NCBI GenBank assembly: GCA_965243325.1
Contig: CBDEUQ010000001.1
Location: forward strand, 124,001 to 188,000
Length of the DNA stretch: 64,000 nucleotides
Direction: 5' to 3'
Source of the DNA: JANQOH01 sp965243325
GTDB taxonomy: Bacteria; Pseudomonadota; Alphaproteobacteria; UBA7887
Below, in pieces: positions 16,877 through 26,672 of the stretch (positions are counted from its first letter, which is position 1; each line of letters starts with the position of its first letter). Both the position numbers and the translations under genes were made by a program. Under the pieces are notes generated by a model that saw nothing but the letters and a program-made list of their open reading frames with translations, was not told the DNA's origin and searched no databases.

Positions 16877-19800
16877 ATGTGGTATCCACCGATTACCCGG
16901 ACAAAAGAGCTTGATTCCGAACTCGCTAAACTAGCCGAGACGCCAGATGACCAACTCGGCGAGCTCGACGACTTCCTGGTTAAGACGTCTGCGAATATAC
17001 GGCAGCTCGCACTCAGCCACCTTATCCCAACATCTCACCTCCGAGACTGGATCTGGATTGGCAGCCGGTTTCGCCTGTCCTCAGAGGAAAGATCGTCAGC
17101 TTGGTCTCTCTGCAAAGGCGCACTGTTATTCCTAAGCACGAACATACAGCGCGCAGTTGCGCCAATCGAGGGGATCCAAGCCGACTTCAACTGGGTGGCG
17201 GACAAAACCGTGTCGGAACTCGTTGGTTTCCACGGCGCCAGATCACACGACCAATTCCTGTCTCCTGCCGAGTTGGATGCGGTAGAGACCAGACTGACAG
17301 AACTCCGACGCAACACCAGTGACTTGTCCAGAGATGAGAAAGAGGGGACCGCTCAATACACTGCTTGGTTGAGTGACATATCCAGCGAGACTTATCTGCC
17401 TCGCATTGCGCAGATGGTCGACGAAATCCTTCTTCACGTCGATTCGCCGAATCCTGTCCACCGCAGTTCCGCGACCGCTTGCCTCCGATACGTTTTGGAG
17501 AAGCAGGACGTCATTCCCGACGGACTTGGCTATCTCGGACTGGTGGATGACATCTATGCTATCGAGATGACTTGCAGGCATTTGACCCAACAGAGCGCCT
17601 TTCAACCGCTGGTAGAGTGGCTTAGAGGCGAGCAACCTTCTCTTGCCCGCATTTCGTTCCAACATCGTCGGAATACGATACGATTTGACCAATATCTGCA
17701 AGCGGTCTTTGGTTTGTCTCTTGTGACCGAATCCGGACAGTCAAATCGAAAATGTCTCGTGCTACCCGAAACTTCGATCTGCGGCCCCATAGGTGCCTTC
17801 CTCGCGGCTGTTCATTCGATACGAACCCAAATTACGTCGGAGGATCGACGTGTCTCGTTCTCTCCAGGAGACGACATGCTCCTGAGTGACGCTTCGGTAG
17901 TCATTGCAGCACGATACTCCGGTACACTCGAACATGAGGGAGTAAGTTACCACGCAATCGAAATTCGAAACGGTCGGCGAACTATTTCTGATTTTGAGTT
18001 GGCGTCGGCATCCAATTCCCCTACTATGCACCGCACACTGCCAACGGAGAAGGACTTCAATGCGTGGCGGAAGACCCACAGTCCAAGTCCGCTGCGATAT
18101 CTCGTTGGGTCCGAATTTTCTTTCGAAAACATGCAGCCCGCGGTCCTGCTGCTGACGCGTCGAAACCGTCTTGACATGTTGATCCCCCAACTTCTACCTA
18201 TGGGCCGCACAATTCCGGAACTCGTAGGGCTGAAGTATGTCAACTCCATGGGAGCCGAACAGGTTCTCTCGGGAACACCCATGGCGGAACCACTTATCGT
18301 TGCGTGCAGCGATGCTCCTACTGCTCGCGATATGATTTTCGACAACGATGACAGAATAAAGCCCCAGTACGTTATCGTGGATGACGGCGAACTGGCACGA
18401 GATCTGGAGGATCTGATTTCGGGGAGCGACTTGCCTCCGAGGTGCCACATTATCGTGTTTTCTCCGTTTCACGAACGTGAAGCCACACAATCCCTCATCA
18501 ATTACAATTATGGTACGTGGTTTCTCAGGAAGTCAGACGTAGATCCGCTACCGCCCGGCGGCGAACCAGATTCCTCAGATGAAAGTGGATTACTGTCCCG
18601 ATTTCAGACGCGCCAAGCTCTTGCCTCCCAAAACGATATTGAAGTTTATGACATTCAATGTGAACCAATTGAATTCCTGTTCGAATACTTGCGGGATTTG
18701 CGATCGCTGGCAAGAACTGCAGCAAATGCGGACGTCGAACTGGTAGCCATGGCATTATCCGCCTTTATCAGGCGATTTGCGGCTGCACCGTTGCACTTCG
18801 ATGATGTTGAGCGCGACGAACTTTCACTCGCACTCCGGCGCGTTATCTATCACAGCGGACTGCTCGCGGACTACCGCTCAGAAATTAGAGACCTTGCCCT
18901 GTTTGCCAAAAAAACACTCGATTCTGGTATACCGCCCAATCCGAGACAGCAAATCATCAGACAATTGCTTGAAAAGGTCAACGGTCATTCCGTTGCTGTG
19001 CTCTGTCAGTCGGCACGAATCGCTGCGGCTGCTGCCGAAAAGGTGGCCGCGGATTCGGTTCTTTCCCGCGCGTCATGGATATCCATGAATCAGCTCCGGT
19101 CGATGGCACCGATCGATCGGCTCGTTGTGTCCGGCTGGATCGGGCGCCACACCATGCGAGAAATAAGAAACTGCGGCTATGCGACTAAAACCGCACTTAT
19201 CCTGTTTGGATTCGAGAGGGAGTGGGAAGCAGTCTCCAGAAAAGCCAGCGCTTTTTGGGAGAAACGTTTAGTTGCCCGCACCAGATCCCAGTGGTCAAGC
19301 CTAGCCAGCCGTGTGGGCGATGTTGTCCGGCCGGCTTTCGTTGAAGACCCAAGCGCCCCGGATAACGACACATATCCAGGCGAGCATGACTACGCAGGCG
19401 AAGAGTATCTGAATATGCGCCTAATCGAAACCATCCGGACACATACTTCACCTGGACAAGGGGAAGATGTCGCCCTCGCACGCCTAGCAGTTTTTGAAGA
19501 ACCCGGCGTCTACACTTACTTGCCACCAAACGGACACGTCATAAGCCTGTCAAAGGCGCTGGAAGCGCTCAGAGACAAAATGGAGCTGGATATTGAAGGT
19601 CCTTCCGACACGCGTGCCGAGCGGCTTATAAACTGTCCGGTTTCCGAAATTCGTCCCGGCGACCTCCTCGCTTTTCCGCTCGAGAACAATTCTGATCTCC
19701 TTGACGTATTTGCAAATCGCATAATGGAATCTCCCCAAGAAGCGAGAAGATTGGCTCAACTGTGGCGTACCGCCCTGCATCGATTCGTTGAAGTGTGTGA

Positions 19801-20260
19801 CCTTAGCGTCCGGGAAGTTCAATCGTTGCTCGCTTCAAATGGTCTCAAAAGGCATCAGGTAACCATACGGAGCTGGTTGTACGGCGGAACCATCGTCGCC
19901 CCACTAAACTATCAGGAAGCAATTCCGATTATTGCTAAAGTCACGGAGGACGTCGAACTGAACATGTACGTCGAGAAGGTTCTATCTTCGGTAGACTTGA
20001 TATACCGAGCCAGACATCGTGCAGCTAAGGAATTGCTCAAGCAGTTAATTAAGCAGAACGTTCGAGTTAACGAGGGAACCGCTACTGTTCAGCTGGAAGG
20101 ACATCAAATTCGATACACTATCCAGCGAGTACAGAATATCGACCCGCCCGTACAGGTCTCACGGGACCTCATTGGCTTGGTGAGCAGTTTGACCGGCTCT
20201 GTCGAATCGACTGGCGCCGCCGAATCCGCTGCCGCGCCTGCACACGTGTCCTCCACATAG
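16877..20260 (+). CDS. Large DISARM-associated protein in the DrmE position (degenerate helicase-like)
   Basis: A 1127-residue cytoplasmic protein without signal or membrane segment. I do not recognise it by sequence with certainty. The middle reads like a degenerate two-RecA ATPase: a strand-loop KCLVLPETSICGPIGAFLA (about 295-315) lacks a clear Walker A lysine, VIVDDGELARD (about 500) resembles a motif II, and VAVLCQSARIAAAAAEK and DRLVVSGWIGRHTMREI (about 710-765) resemble the second lobe. The C-terminal part (970-1100) is mostly helical. In class 2 DISARM a large protein of unknown role, DrmE, precedes drmA; the position fits. The ATG 16877 follows GGGGAG. Confidence 0.6.
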   Translation: MWYPPITRTKELDSELAKLAETPDDQLGELDDFLVKTSANIRQLALSHLIPTSHLRDWIWIGSRFRLSSEERSSAWSLCKGALLFLSTNIQRAVAPIEGIQADFNWVADKTVSELVGFHGARSHDQFLSPAELDAVETRLTELRRNTSDLSRDEKEGTAQYTAWLSDISSETYLPRIAQMVDEILLHVDSPNPVHRSSATACLRYVLEKQDVIPDGLGYLGLVDDIYAIEMTCRHLTQQSAFQPLVEWLRGEQPSLARISFQHRRNTIRFDQYLQAVFGLSLVTESGQSNRKCLVLPETSICGPIGAFLAAVHSIRTQITSEDRRVSFSPGDDMLLSDASVVIAARYSGTLEHEGVSYHAIEIRNGRRTISDFELASASNSPTMHRTLPTEKDFNAWRKTHSPSPLRYLVGSEFSFENMQPAVLLLTRRNRLDMLIPQLLPMGRTIPELVGLKYVNSMGAEQVLSGTPMAEPLIVACSDAPTARDMIFDNDDRIKPQYVIVDDGELARDLEDLISGSDLPPRCHIIVFSPFHEREATQSLINYNYGTWFLRKSDVDPLPPGGEPDSSDESGLLSRFQTRQALASQNDIEVYDIQCEPIEFLFEYLRDLRSLARTAANADVELVAMALSAFIRRFAAAPLHFDDVERDELSLALRRVIYHSGLLADYRSEIRDLALFAKKTLDSGIPPNPRQQIIRQLLEKVNGHSVAVLCQSARIAAAAAEKVAADSVLSRASWISMNQLRSMAPIDRLVVSGWIGRHTMREIRNCGYATKTALILFGFEREWEAVSRKASAFWEKRLVARTRSQWSSLASRVGDVVRPAFVEDPSAPDNDTYPGEHDYAGEEYLNMRLIETIRTHTSPGQGEDVALARLAVFEEPGVYTYLPPNGHVISLSKALEALRDKMELDIEGPSDTRAERLINCPVSEIRPGDLLAFPLENNSDLLDVFANRIMESPQEARRLAQLWRTALHRFVEVCDLSVREVQSLLASNGLKRHQVTIRSWLYGGTIVAPLNYQEAIPIIAKVTEDVELNMYVEKVLSSVDLIYRARHRAAKELLKQLIKQNVRVNEGTATVQLEGHQIRYTIQRVQNIDPPVQVSRDLIGLVSSLTGSVESTGAAESAAAPAHVSST

Positions 20261-20290
20261 TAGTTGAAACGCTCCGTTGGAGGGCCTGCC

Positions 20291-22033
20291 GTGACACGGA
20301 TGATTCCTGCAAAAGCCTCGAAATCAGCCACAAAAAGCGAGAGGGAAGTATTTGAACTGATACGAATGGCAAGAGGCTCCGACGATTTTTACTGTCTTCA
20401 TTCCGTCGGTTTGGCACGGCACTTGAGAAAATCTTATGGGGAGGCGGATTTCATTGTTATCGGCCCAAATGGAGTGTTTTGTCTTGAAGTGAAGGGTGGC
20501 CATATAAGCAGAGACCGAGGGGTCTGGACAGTTGGGTGGCCGGGAAATTGCTATGAATCAATTGAGGGTCCCTTCAAACAGTCACAACAAACCATTTACC
20601 CCCTGATTGAGGAAATTTTACGACGATTGACACCAGAGTTCAAGAGGAAGACGATGGTCGGTTGGGGAGTGGTATTCCCCGACATAACTTTCCATCTTGA
20701 GGATCCCGAGTGGAACCTGGAGGTGGTATGCGATGCTGAGGGAAAATCCGATTTCATCGGTTATGTTCAACGCCTCTCCCGTTATACGCGACAACGGGAA
20801 CTTGTTGGGGGTCGGCAGTACCCAGAGGCTCTCTCGCGGTTAGACTGCGAGAAACTCGTGCAGTGCTTTCGTCCAGACTTTGATCTCGTTCCGAGAATGG
20901 GGGACCTCGTTAGAGAGAGCAACTTGGAGCTTGCCAGGCTTAGCGAAAGGCAGTACAGAGTGCTGGATTACGCTTTGGATCCATCCAACCCACGGGTCAT
21001 GTGCCCGGGACCTGCAGGAAGTGGAAAAACTCTGATAGCCTTGGAGGCAGCCAGGCGATTGGCGGCGGAAGGCCTTTCCGTCCTTCTGCTCTGTTTCAAC
21101 AGAGTGCTTGGCGAACATCTCAGATTGCAGATAACACCCCACCTTGGCAGAATCGAGGTATGGTCATTACACCAGTTCATGCGCGAATCGATCGTCGCAG
21201 CTGGCTTTATCGACCGACTCAGGGACGCTGAGGCACGGGCCGCCACCCCTACGGACCTATTCCAACACTACTACCCTGAGTTGTTCGAGGCCGCCATTAT
21301 AGAGACGGTATCCTCGGACGCACACCCAGCATACGACGCGCTCATAATCGACGAAGCACAGGACATACTCTTTTCACCAACAATAGATGCGGTGGAGACT
21401 GTCCTCACCGGGGGATTTGCGGAAGGCCGTTGGCTCCTATTGTTCGATCCCGCATTACAATCAGAGGTTTACGGTAGACTTGACAATCGAGTTCTCAATA
21501 CGCTTCGAGGTTTCCACCCAGTAACTCTGACTCTGAAAGAAAACTTTCGCAACCCTGAGCCTGTGGTCGAAGAGGTGTGTCAGTTGACTGAAATGACAAA
21601 GCCACATTGTCGCCGTCAGTTTGTTTCGAGAGTTAAGTACGATACCTATGTAGCAATGGAAGAGCAAGGCCGAAAGCTTAGAGCAATTCTCGTCGAGCTT
21701 CTTCGTGATGGAGTTAAACCTTTTCAAATCACTATTCTCTCCGGTGCTGGGAAAAAAGATAGTTGTGTGTTTCAATTTCCTCCAAATATCGGAAAGAAGG
21801 TCATATGGCTGGAAGCTGGTAATATGAAGCGCGTCAACGACGAAACTATAACGGCGTGCACCGTCTCATCATTTAAGGGCATGGAAAATGACGTAATCAT
21901 TCTTACCGATCTCTCAGTACCTAAACAGGACTGGGAGAGGTCTTTGGTCTATGTCGGGATGACGAGGGCCAGAACAAGTATTGTTGCGCTGGTCACCGAT
22001 GCGTTTCTCGAGGTTCGATCCGGAAATCACTAA
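20291..22033 (+). CDS. NERD nuclease-domain plus UvrD/Rep-type helicase
   Basis: A 580-residue fusion. Residues 15-130 are a nuclease-related (NERD) domain with the PD-(D/E)xK-like pattern GEADFIVIG...VFCLEVKGG. From about 215 the SF1 helicase follows: Q motif LSERQYRVLDYAL, Walker A GPAGSGKTLIA, motif II ALIIDEAQDI, ENFRNPEPV (motif IV-like), SSFKGMENDVIIL (V) and YVGMTRAR (VI). GTG 20291 was chosen because GGAGGG lies six bases upstream; a TTG at 20264 is an alternative. It sits between the DrmE-position gene and drmA in the same direction, so it is likely part of the defence block, processing phage DNA. NERD-helicases also occur in other defence islands. Confidence 0.85.
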   Translation: MTRMIPAKASKSATKSEREVFELIRMARGSDDFYCLHSVGLARHLRKSYGEADFIVIGPNGVFCLEVKGGHISRDRGVWTVGWPGNCYESIEGPFKQSQQTIYPLIEEILRRLTPEFKRKTMVGWGVVFPDITFHLEDPEWNLEVVCDAEGKSDFIGYVQRLSRYTRQRELVGGRQYPEALSRLDCEKLVQCFRPDFDLVPRMGDLVRESNLELARLSERQYRVLDYALDPSNPRVMCPGPAGSGKTLIALEAARRLAAEGLSVLLLCFNRVLGEHLRLQITPHLGRIEVWSLHQFMRESIVAAGFIDRLRDAEARAATPTDLFQHYYPELFEAAIIETVSSDAHPAYDALIIDEAQDILFSPTIDAVETVLTGGFAEGRWLLLFDPALQSEVYGRLDNRVLNTLRGFHPVTLTLKENFRNPEPVVEEVCQLTEMTKPHCRRQFVSRVKYDTYVAMEEQGRKLRAILVELLRDGVKPFQITILSGAGKKDSCVFQFPPNIGKKVIWLEAGNMKRVNDETITACTVSSFKGMENDVIILTDLSVPKQDWERSLVYVGMTRARTSIVALVTDAFLEVRSGNH

Positions 22034-23449
22034 CTGGTCACTACGGGACGAAGGGACAGAGAGTGGAAGAGTTCAAGAAAGCACGGCAGAAGCTCGTGGA
22101 TTCGCTCCGAAGAGAGTTGATCGGACCCGCGAAGGACGACCCAGAAGGTTGTAGGTGTGAGGAACTCGATGTGTCTCCTCTCCAGCTGTATGGCGCTGGA
22201 ATCCTCTTTCCCCGCAAGCAGATCCAAGAATGTCTCGAGGGAGGCGCTGAGGCGGACGAACCAGATGGCTTAGTTTCATCAGACGATGACGAGATCGAGG
22301 ACGCTCCGCATGAGGAATTTGTAGTACACGACGGTCGCGAACGAAGTTCGGCTGCCACAGCACCGGATGCAGGAATAGAAGATCAACCGCTTAATCTGGC
22401 AAACGAATTTAGCCCTTCCGCCGTGGGTATCACGTTCCGTCTGACCAATGCTGAGTTTCTGAATGTCGACGTGTCATTTGGGACTTACGAGGCGATATCA
22501 AACTCGGGACCTCACCCGAAGGCAGGACAGACTCGAGCCGACGGTACGCCATATCCGGCCGTTAGAGAGTTTACTCTTTATCGCCGAACCCCCAGAATGG
22601 AGCCACTTTCCTTACCTTTGGATTTCCGTAAAGGTCCTTCGGTCGTTTTGTGTGTGCCGGGCACAGACGATGCATTACGTATCCACGCGACTTTGCGGTC
22701 GTCAAACTCTGGCGAATCGGTTATTTCGCTGATGTTAGTAAACCACCATCAAACCACCGGAACAGGAACCTCCGCGTATCGAGACTGCTTTTTTCAGTCC
22801 GAGTTCGAAGTCCGCGACGCAGCGATGCGGCCTATTTTTACGCCGATCGAAAGGCAGGCAGGAAACAGCCTGCCGGAAGAACTTGCTTCACTATCTCTCT
22901 TATACCGCCATAAGAGGACATTCTGTCTTGGACACGGCTGTGCCGGAGATTGGAACAGAGGCCACAACGTAGATACGAAAGGACGGACGGACCGCGTGTC
23001 CACTGCCACAATCCCGACTTACGAAGTACAGCCGGTCCAGGCTCGAGAGGAGCCGTTCTTAGTCGAGAGACTTGATCTATCGATGCTCGCACTTTCCGAC
23101 GGAGATCCGGCCGATCCGACAGACGTTGAAAGGAACATTCTTGAACGCCTCAATCAACTCTGTTTTGACTACGAGGCTTGGATAAAGGACCAAGCATCGC
23201 AGATTGCCGTATTGAACTCCACCCATCGGGATTCCGCAGTTCGCCACCTGGAGGCGTGCACACGCTGTCTAACGCGCATGAAAGAAGGTGTCGCCATACT
23301 TGGGGGCGCTGATCGGCAACCGATGACAGCCTTCAGAATTGCTAACAAGGCCATGCTGATGCAGCAGGTGCATTCAAAACTAAAAGCACGCACTGTTGAT
23401 TCAGAATATCCATCAATTCCCGAGACCTACTACGAAGGACCCGACGTCA

Positions 23450-24532
23450 CTAGTGGATTGATTCCAACGTTTGGAACCCTCGGTTTCTGGCGGCGATGAT
23501 GTCGTCGGGGTCCGCGATCCAGACGAAGGGCTTTGCCTCTGTCCGGTTGTGCTCGTCGATGAAGCGCTGGATGGCGTCGCGGAGTTCGTCGACGGAGCGG
23601 AACACGCCGTGCTTGAGCCGCCGGCGCGTCAGCTTGGCGAAGAAGCCTTCGACGGCGTTGAGCCACGAGCACGAGGTCGGGGTGAAGTGGAAGGTCCAGC
23701 GCGGATGCTTCTCGAGCCATGCCCGGACCGCCTTGTGCTTGTGGGCGGAGTAGTTGTCGAGGATGGCATGGATCGGCGTCCCGGCGGCGACCGTGCGTTC
23801 GATGCGTTCGAGGAAGCGCACGAACTCCTCGTGCCGGTGACGGGCGCTGTGCTGCGAGATCACCGTCCCCTCGAGCACATCAAGGGCGGCGAACAGCGTC
23901 GTCGTGCCGTGTCGCTTGTAGTCGTGGGTCATGGTGGCACCGCGCCCTTTCTTCAACGGCAGCCCGGGCTGCGTGCGGTCGAGTGCCTGGATCTGCGACT
24001 TTTCGTCGATCGACAGCACCGCCGCATGCGCCGGCGGCTCCACGTACAGGCCGACGATGTCGCGCACCTTGTCGACGAAGGCCGGATCGGTCGACAGCTT
24101 GAACTGACGCCAGCGGTGCGGCGCGAGACCGTGCGCCTGCCAGATCGTGCGCACCGTCGAGGCGGCCACGCCCGCGGCCTTCGCCATCGCCCGCAGTGTC
24201 CAGTGCGTCGCCTCGCCCGCCGGCGGCGTCTGCGTCAGGCGTACGATCGTCGCAACCCGTGCAGGCGACAAAGGCTTCCGGCCGGGAGGCCGTGTCTTGT
24301 CCCGCAGAAGCCCGTCGACGCCCTCTTCCATGAAGCGTTCCTGCCAGCGCCAGACGCACGTCTTCGACTTCCCCGTCGCCGCCATGATCGCCATCGTCCC
24401 CAGACCGTCGGCGCTGGCCAGGACGATCCGCGCCCGCCACACGTGCTTCTGCGCGCTGTTGCGATCCTCAACGATCGCACGCAAGCGGTCGCGATCCTCC
24501 ACCGAAACCGTGAACGAAACTCCCCGACGCAT
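23450..24532 (-). CDS. IS630-family transposase
   Basis: A 360-residue transposase. The N-terminal helix-turn-helix region (about 30-130) reads LRAIVEDRNSAQKHVWRARI and KSKTCVWRWQERFMEEGV; the DDE core has VLSIDEKSQIQALDR (first Asp), HAILDNYSAHKH (second Asp) and WLNAVEGFFAKLTRR (Glu), as in IS630 DDE_3 proteins. The stop TAG is completed by the target TA and the next drmA base, so it depends on the insertion site. The frame is intact and the element is probably active or recently so. Confidence 0.95.
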   Translation of the reverse strand: MRRGVSFTVSVEDRDRLRAIVEDRNSAQKHVWRARIVLASADGLGTMAIMAATGKSKTCVWRWQERFMEEGVDGLLRDKTRPPGRKPLSPARVATIVRLTQTPPAGEATHWTLRAMAKAAGVAASTVRTIWQAHGLAPHRWRQFKLSTDPAFVDKVRDIVGLYVEPPAHAAVLSIDEKSQIQALDRTQPGLPLKKGRGATMTHDYKRHGTTTLFAALDVLEGTVISQHSARHRHEEFVRFLERIERTVAAGTPIHAILDNYSAHKHKAVRAWLEKHPRWTFHFTPTSCSWLNAVEGFFAKLTRRRLKHGVFRSVDELRDAIQRFIDEHNRTEAKPFVWIADPDDIIAARNRGFQTLESIH

Positions 24533-24599
24533 CGCAACCGTCCCATGACAGATCGAACAAGGGAAACAATAAAGGACTCTTCCGTCAAATACAATCCAC
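23453..24599 (-). mobile_element. IS630-family insertion sequence in drmA (1147 bp)
   Basis: The element begins GTGGATTG and ends CAATCCAC, a terminal inverted repeat that continues imperfectly inward, and is flanked by TA on both sides (23451-23452 and 24600-24601), the dinucleotide target duplicated by IS630/Tc1-type elements. Excision in silico restores the drmA frame exactly. The element is much richer in GC than the island around it, so it came from the host genome or a similar one after the island was acquired. Confidence 0.95.
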
Positions 24600-26672
24600 T
24601 AGACGATGGAGACCATTCCAGTTGGCGTTCCTGTTAATGAATATTGCCGGAACAACGGATCAGTTGCATCAAGATCGCCAATTGGTCGATTTGATCTGGT
24701 TTCCCACCGGGGGCGGGAAAACGGAAGCATATCTTGGATTGGCGGCCTTTACGATTGCGCTACGCCGTCTCCGAAATTCGGCCGATGCCGGTACAACCGT
24801 ACTCATGCGCTACACTCTTCGACTGCTTACCGCCCAGCAGTTTCAACGTGCCTCCACTCTTATCATGGCATTAGACCAACTCCGTCGTGAGCGATATCTC
24901 GGAGCGGGCCTCGGGGGAGCACCGATTTCCATCGGTCTCTGGGTGGGGCAATCTCTATCTCCGAACACTCGATCCGATGCAAGAGCCGCGTTATCCAGGA
25001 TGCGCCAGCGAGAAAGCCGGGCGCATAACCCCTTTCAGATTCTTTATTGTCCATGGTGCGGCTGCGAACTAAAGAATAGAAAAAAACTGGGGTATCAAGA
25101 AGAGAGGGTGGGAGCTGGAAAACTGCGAACCATAATTTTCCGATGTCCGGATGAGCATTGCGTGTGGAGCGACAGACGCTCACAAATGCCGATTTCGGTG
25201 ATTGACGATGATATTTATTCGTCGCCGCCAACGTTGGTTATGGGGACGGTAGACAAATTCGCCCAGGTCGCTTGGAAAGATGAGACCGGCAGACTCTTTG
25301 GCATAAGGGGAGAAGAAGCCCCACCGGAACTGATAATTCAGGATGAACTGCATTTGATTTCTGGCCCTCTTGGTTCGATTGTGGGGCTGTACGAAGGTGT
25401 AATTGAACGACTGTGTAAAACCGAAATCGGTCGACCGAAAATTATCGCTTCGACAGCGACCATTCGACAGGCGAGAGAGCAGTGCAAGGCTCTATACAAC
25501 AGGGATATTTCCGAGTTCCCAGCTCAAGGACTAAGGGCAGGGGATTCTTACTTTGCATACGAGAATACGAAGGCGCCCGGACGACTTTATGCTGGAGTAT
25601 TTGCGTCGGGTCTGAAATCTCACGCAACTGCCCAGGTCCGGACCTGCTCATCCTTATTGCAGCACACGATTCCGCTTCCACCTCAGACGATCGAGGACCG
25701 TTCCGCCTCTCTGGACCAGGGTGCATTCTTTTCCGAGGCTGATCCCTATGGCACTCTGGTATGGTATTTTAATAGTCTTCGGGAGCTGGGTACCGCGACA
25801 ACAATGTGCAGCGGCGATATTCCCGAGTACATCAAGAGTATGTGTCGTAGGGGCGACGTCCCCTGGGACTATCGACGCCGGGTGAGAAATTACGTCGAGT
25901 TGACCAGTCGTCGAACCGCCGACGAAATTCCTGAAATCCTCGAACAGTTAGAGCGACCTTGGCTTCCAAAACCGAACGGGCCTGCCCCTGTAGATATCCT
26001 GCTAGCGACTAATATGATCTCTGTGGGAGTAGACGTTTCACGACTGGGGCTTATGGTGGTAACGGGACAACCCAAGAGTACGTCGGAGTATATCCAGGCC
26101 ACCAGTAGGGTAGGCCGACAATATCCCGGCTTGGTTGTTACCGTATACAGCCAAAGCAAGAGCCGAGACCGATCTCACTACGAGCAGTTTGTTGGCTATC
26201 ATCAGGCCTATTATCAGTTTGTCGAGGCAACTAGCATCACTCCATTTTCGCCCCCCGCAAGAGAAAGAGGTCTTCGAGGTATGTTGATGGCGATCTCTCG
26301 ACTCGTGGTAGGTCTCGATGATCCATCACAGATTTCCGGCAGCCGTGACCGGATTCAGCGAGAACTCGATGGCATCCTGAACCGCATTTCGGATATCGAT
26401 GCAAATGAGGAGCAGGAAGCAGCAGATGAGCTGAGGAGCGCGCTTGACGAATGGGAGGCAGTCGCGCCACAGGATTATGGGCGTATGGGGGGACGCGTGG
26501 CCACCCGCACGCTTGCCTATCCCTACGGCGCAACTCCGGACCCGGTATTTCAGGAACGATCGTGGCCCATCTTGACCTCGATGAGGAACGTGGATGGCAC
26601 AGCTGAGGCGAAGGTCATCGCATCATATGACCTGCCGGCCAAAGACGATACCGCTGATACAGGAGCCGGTTG

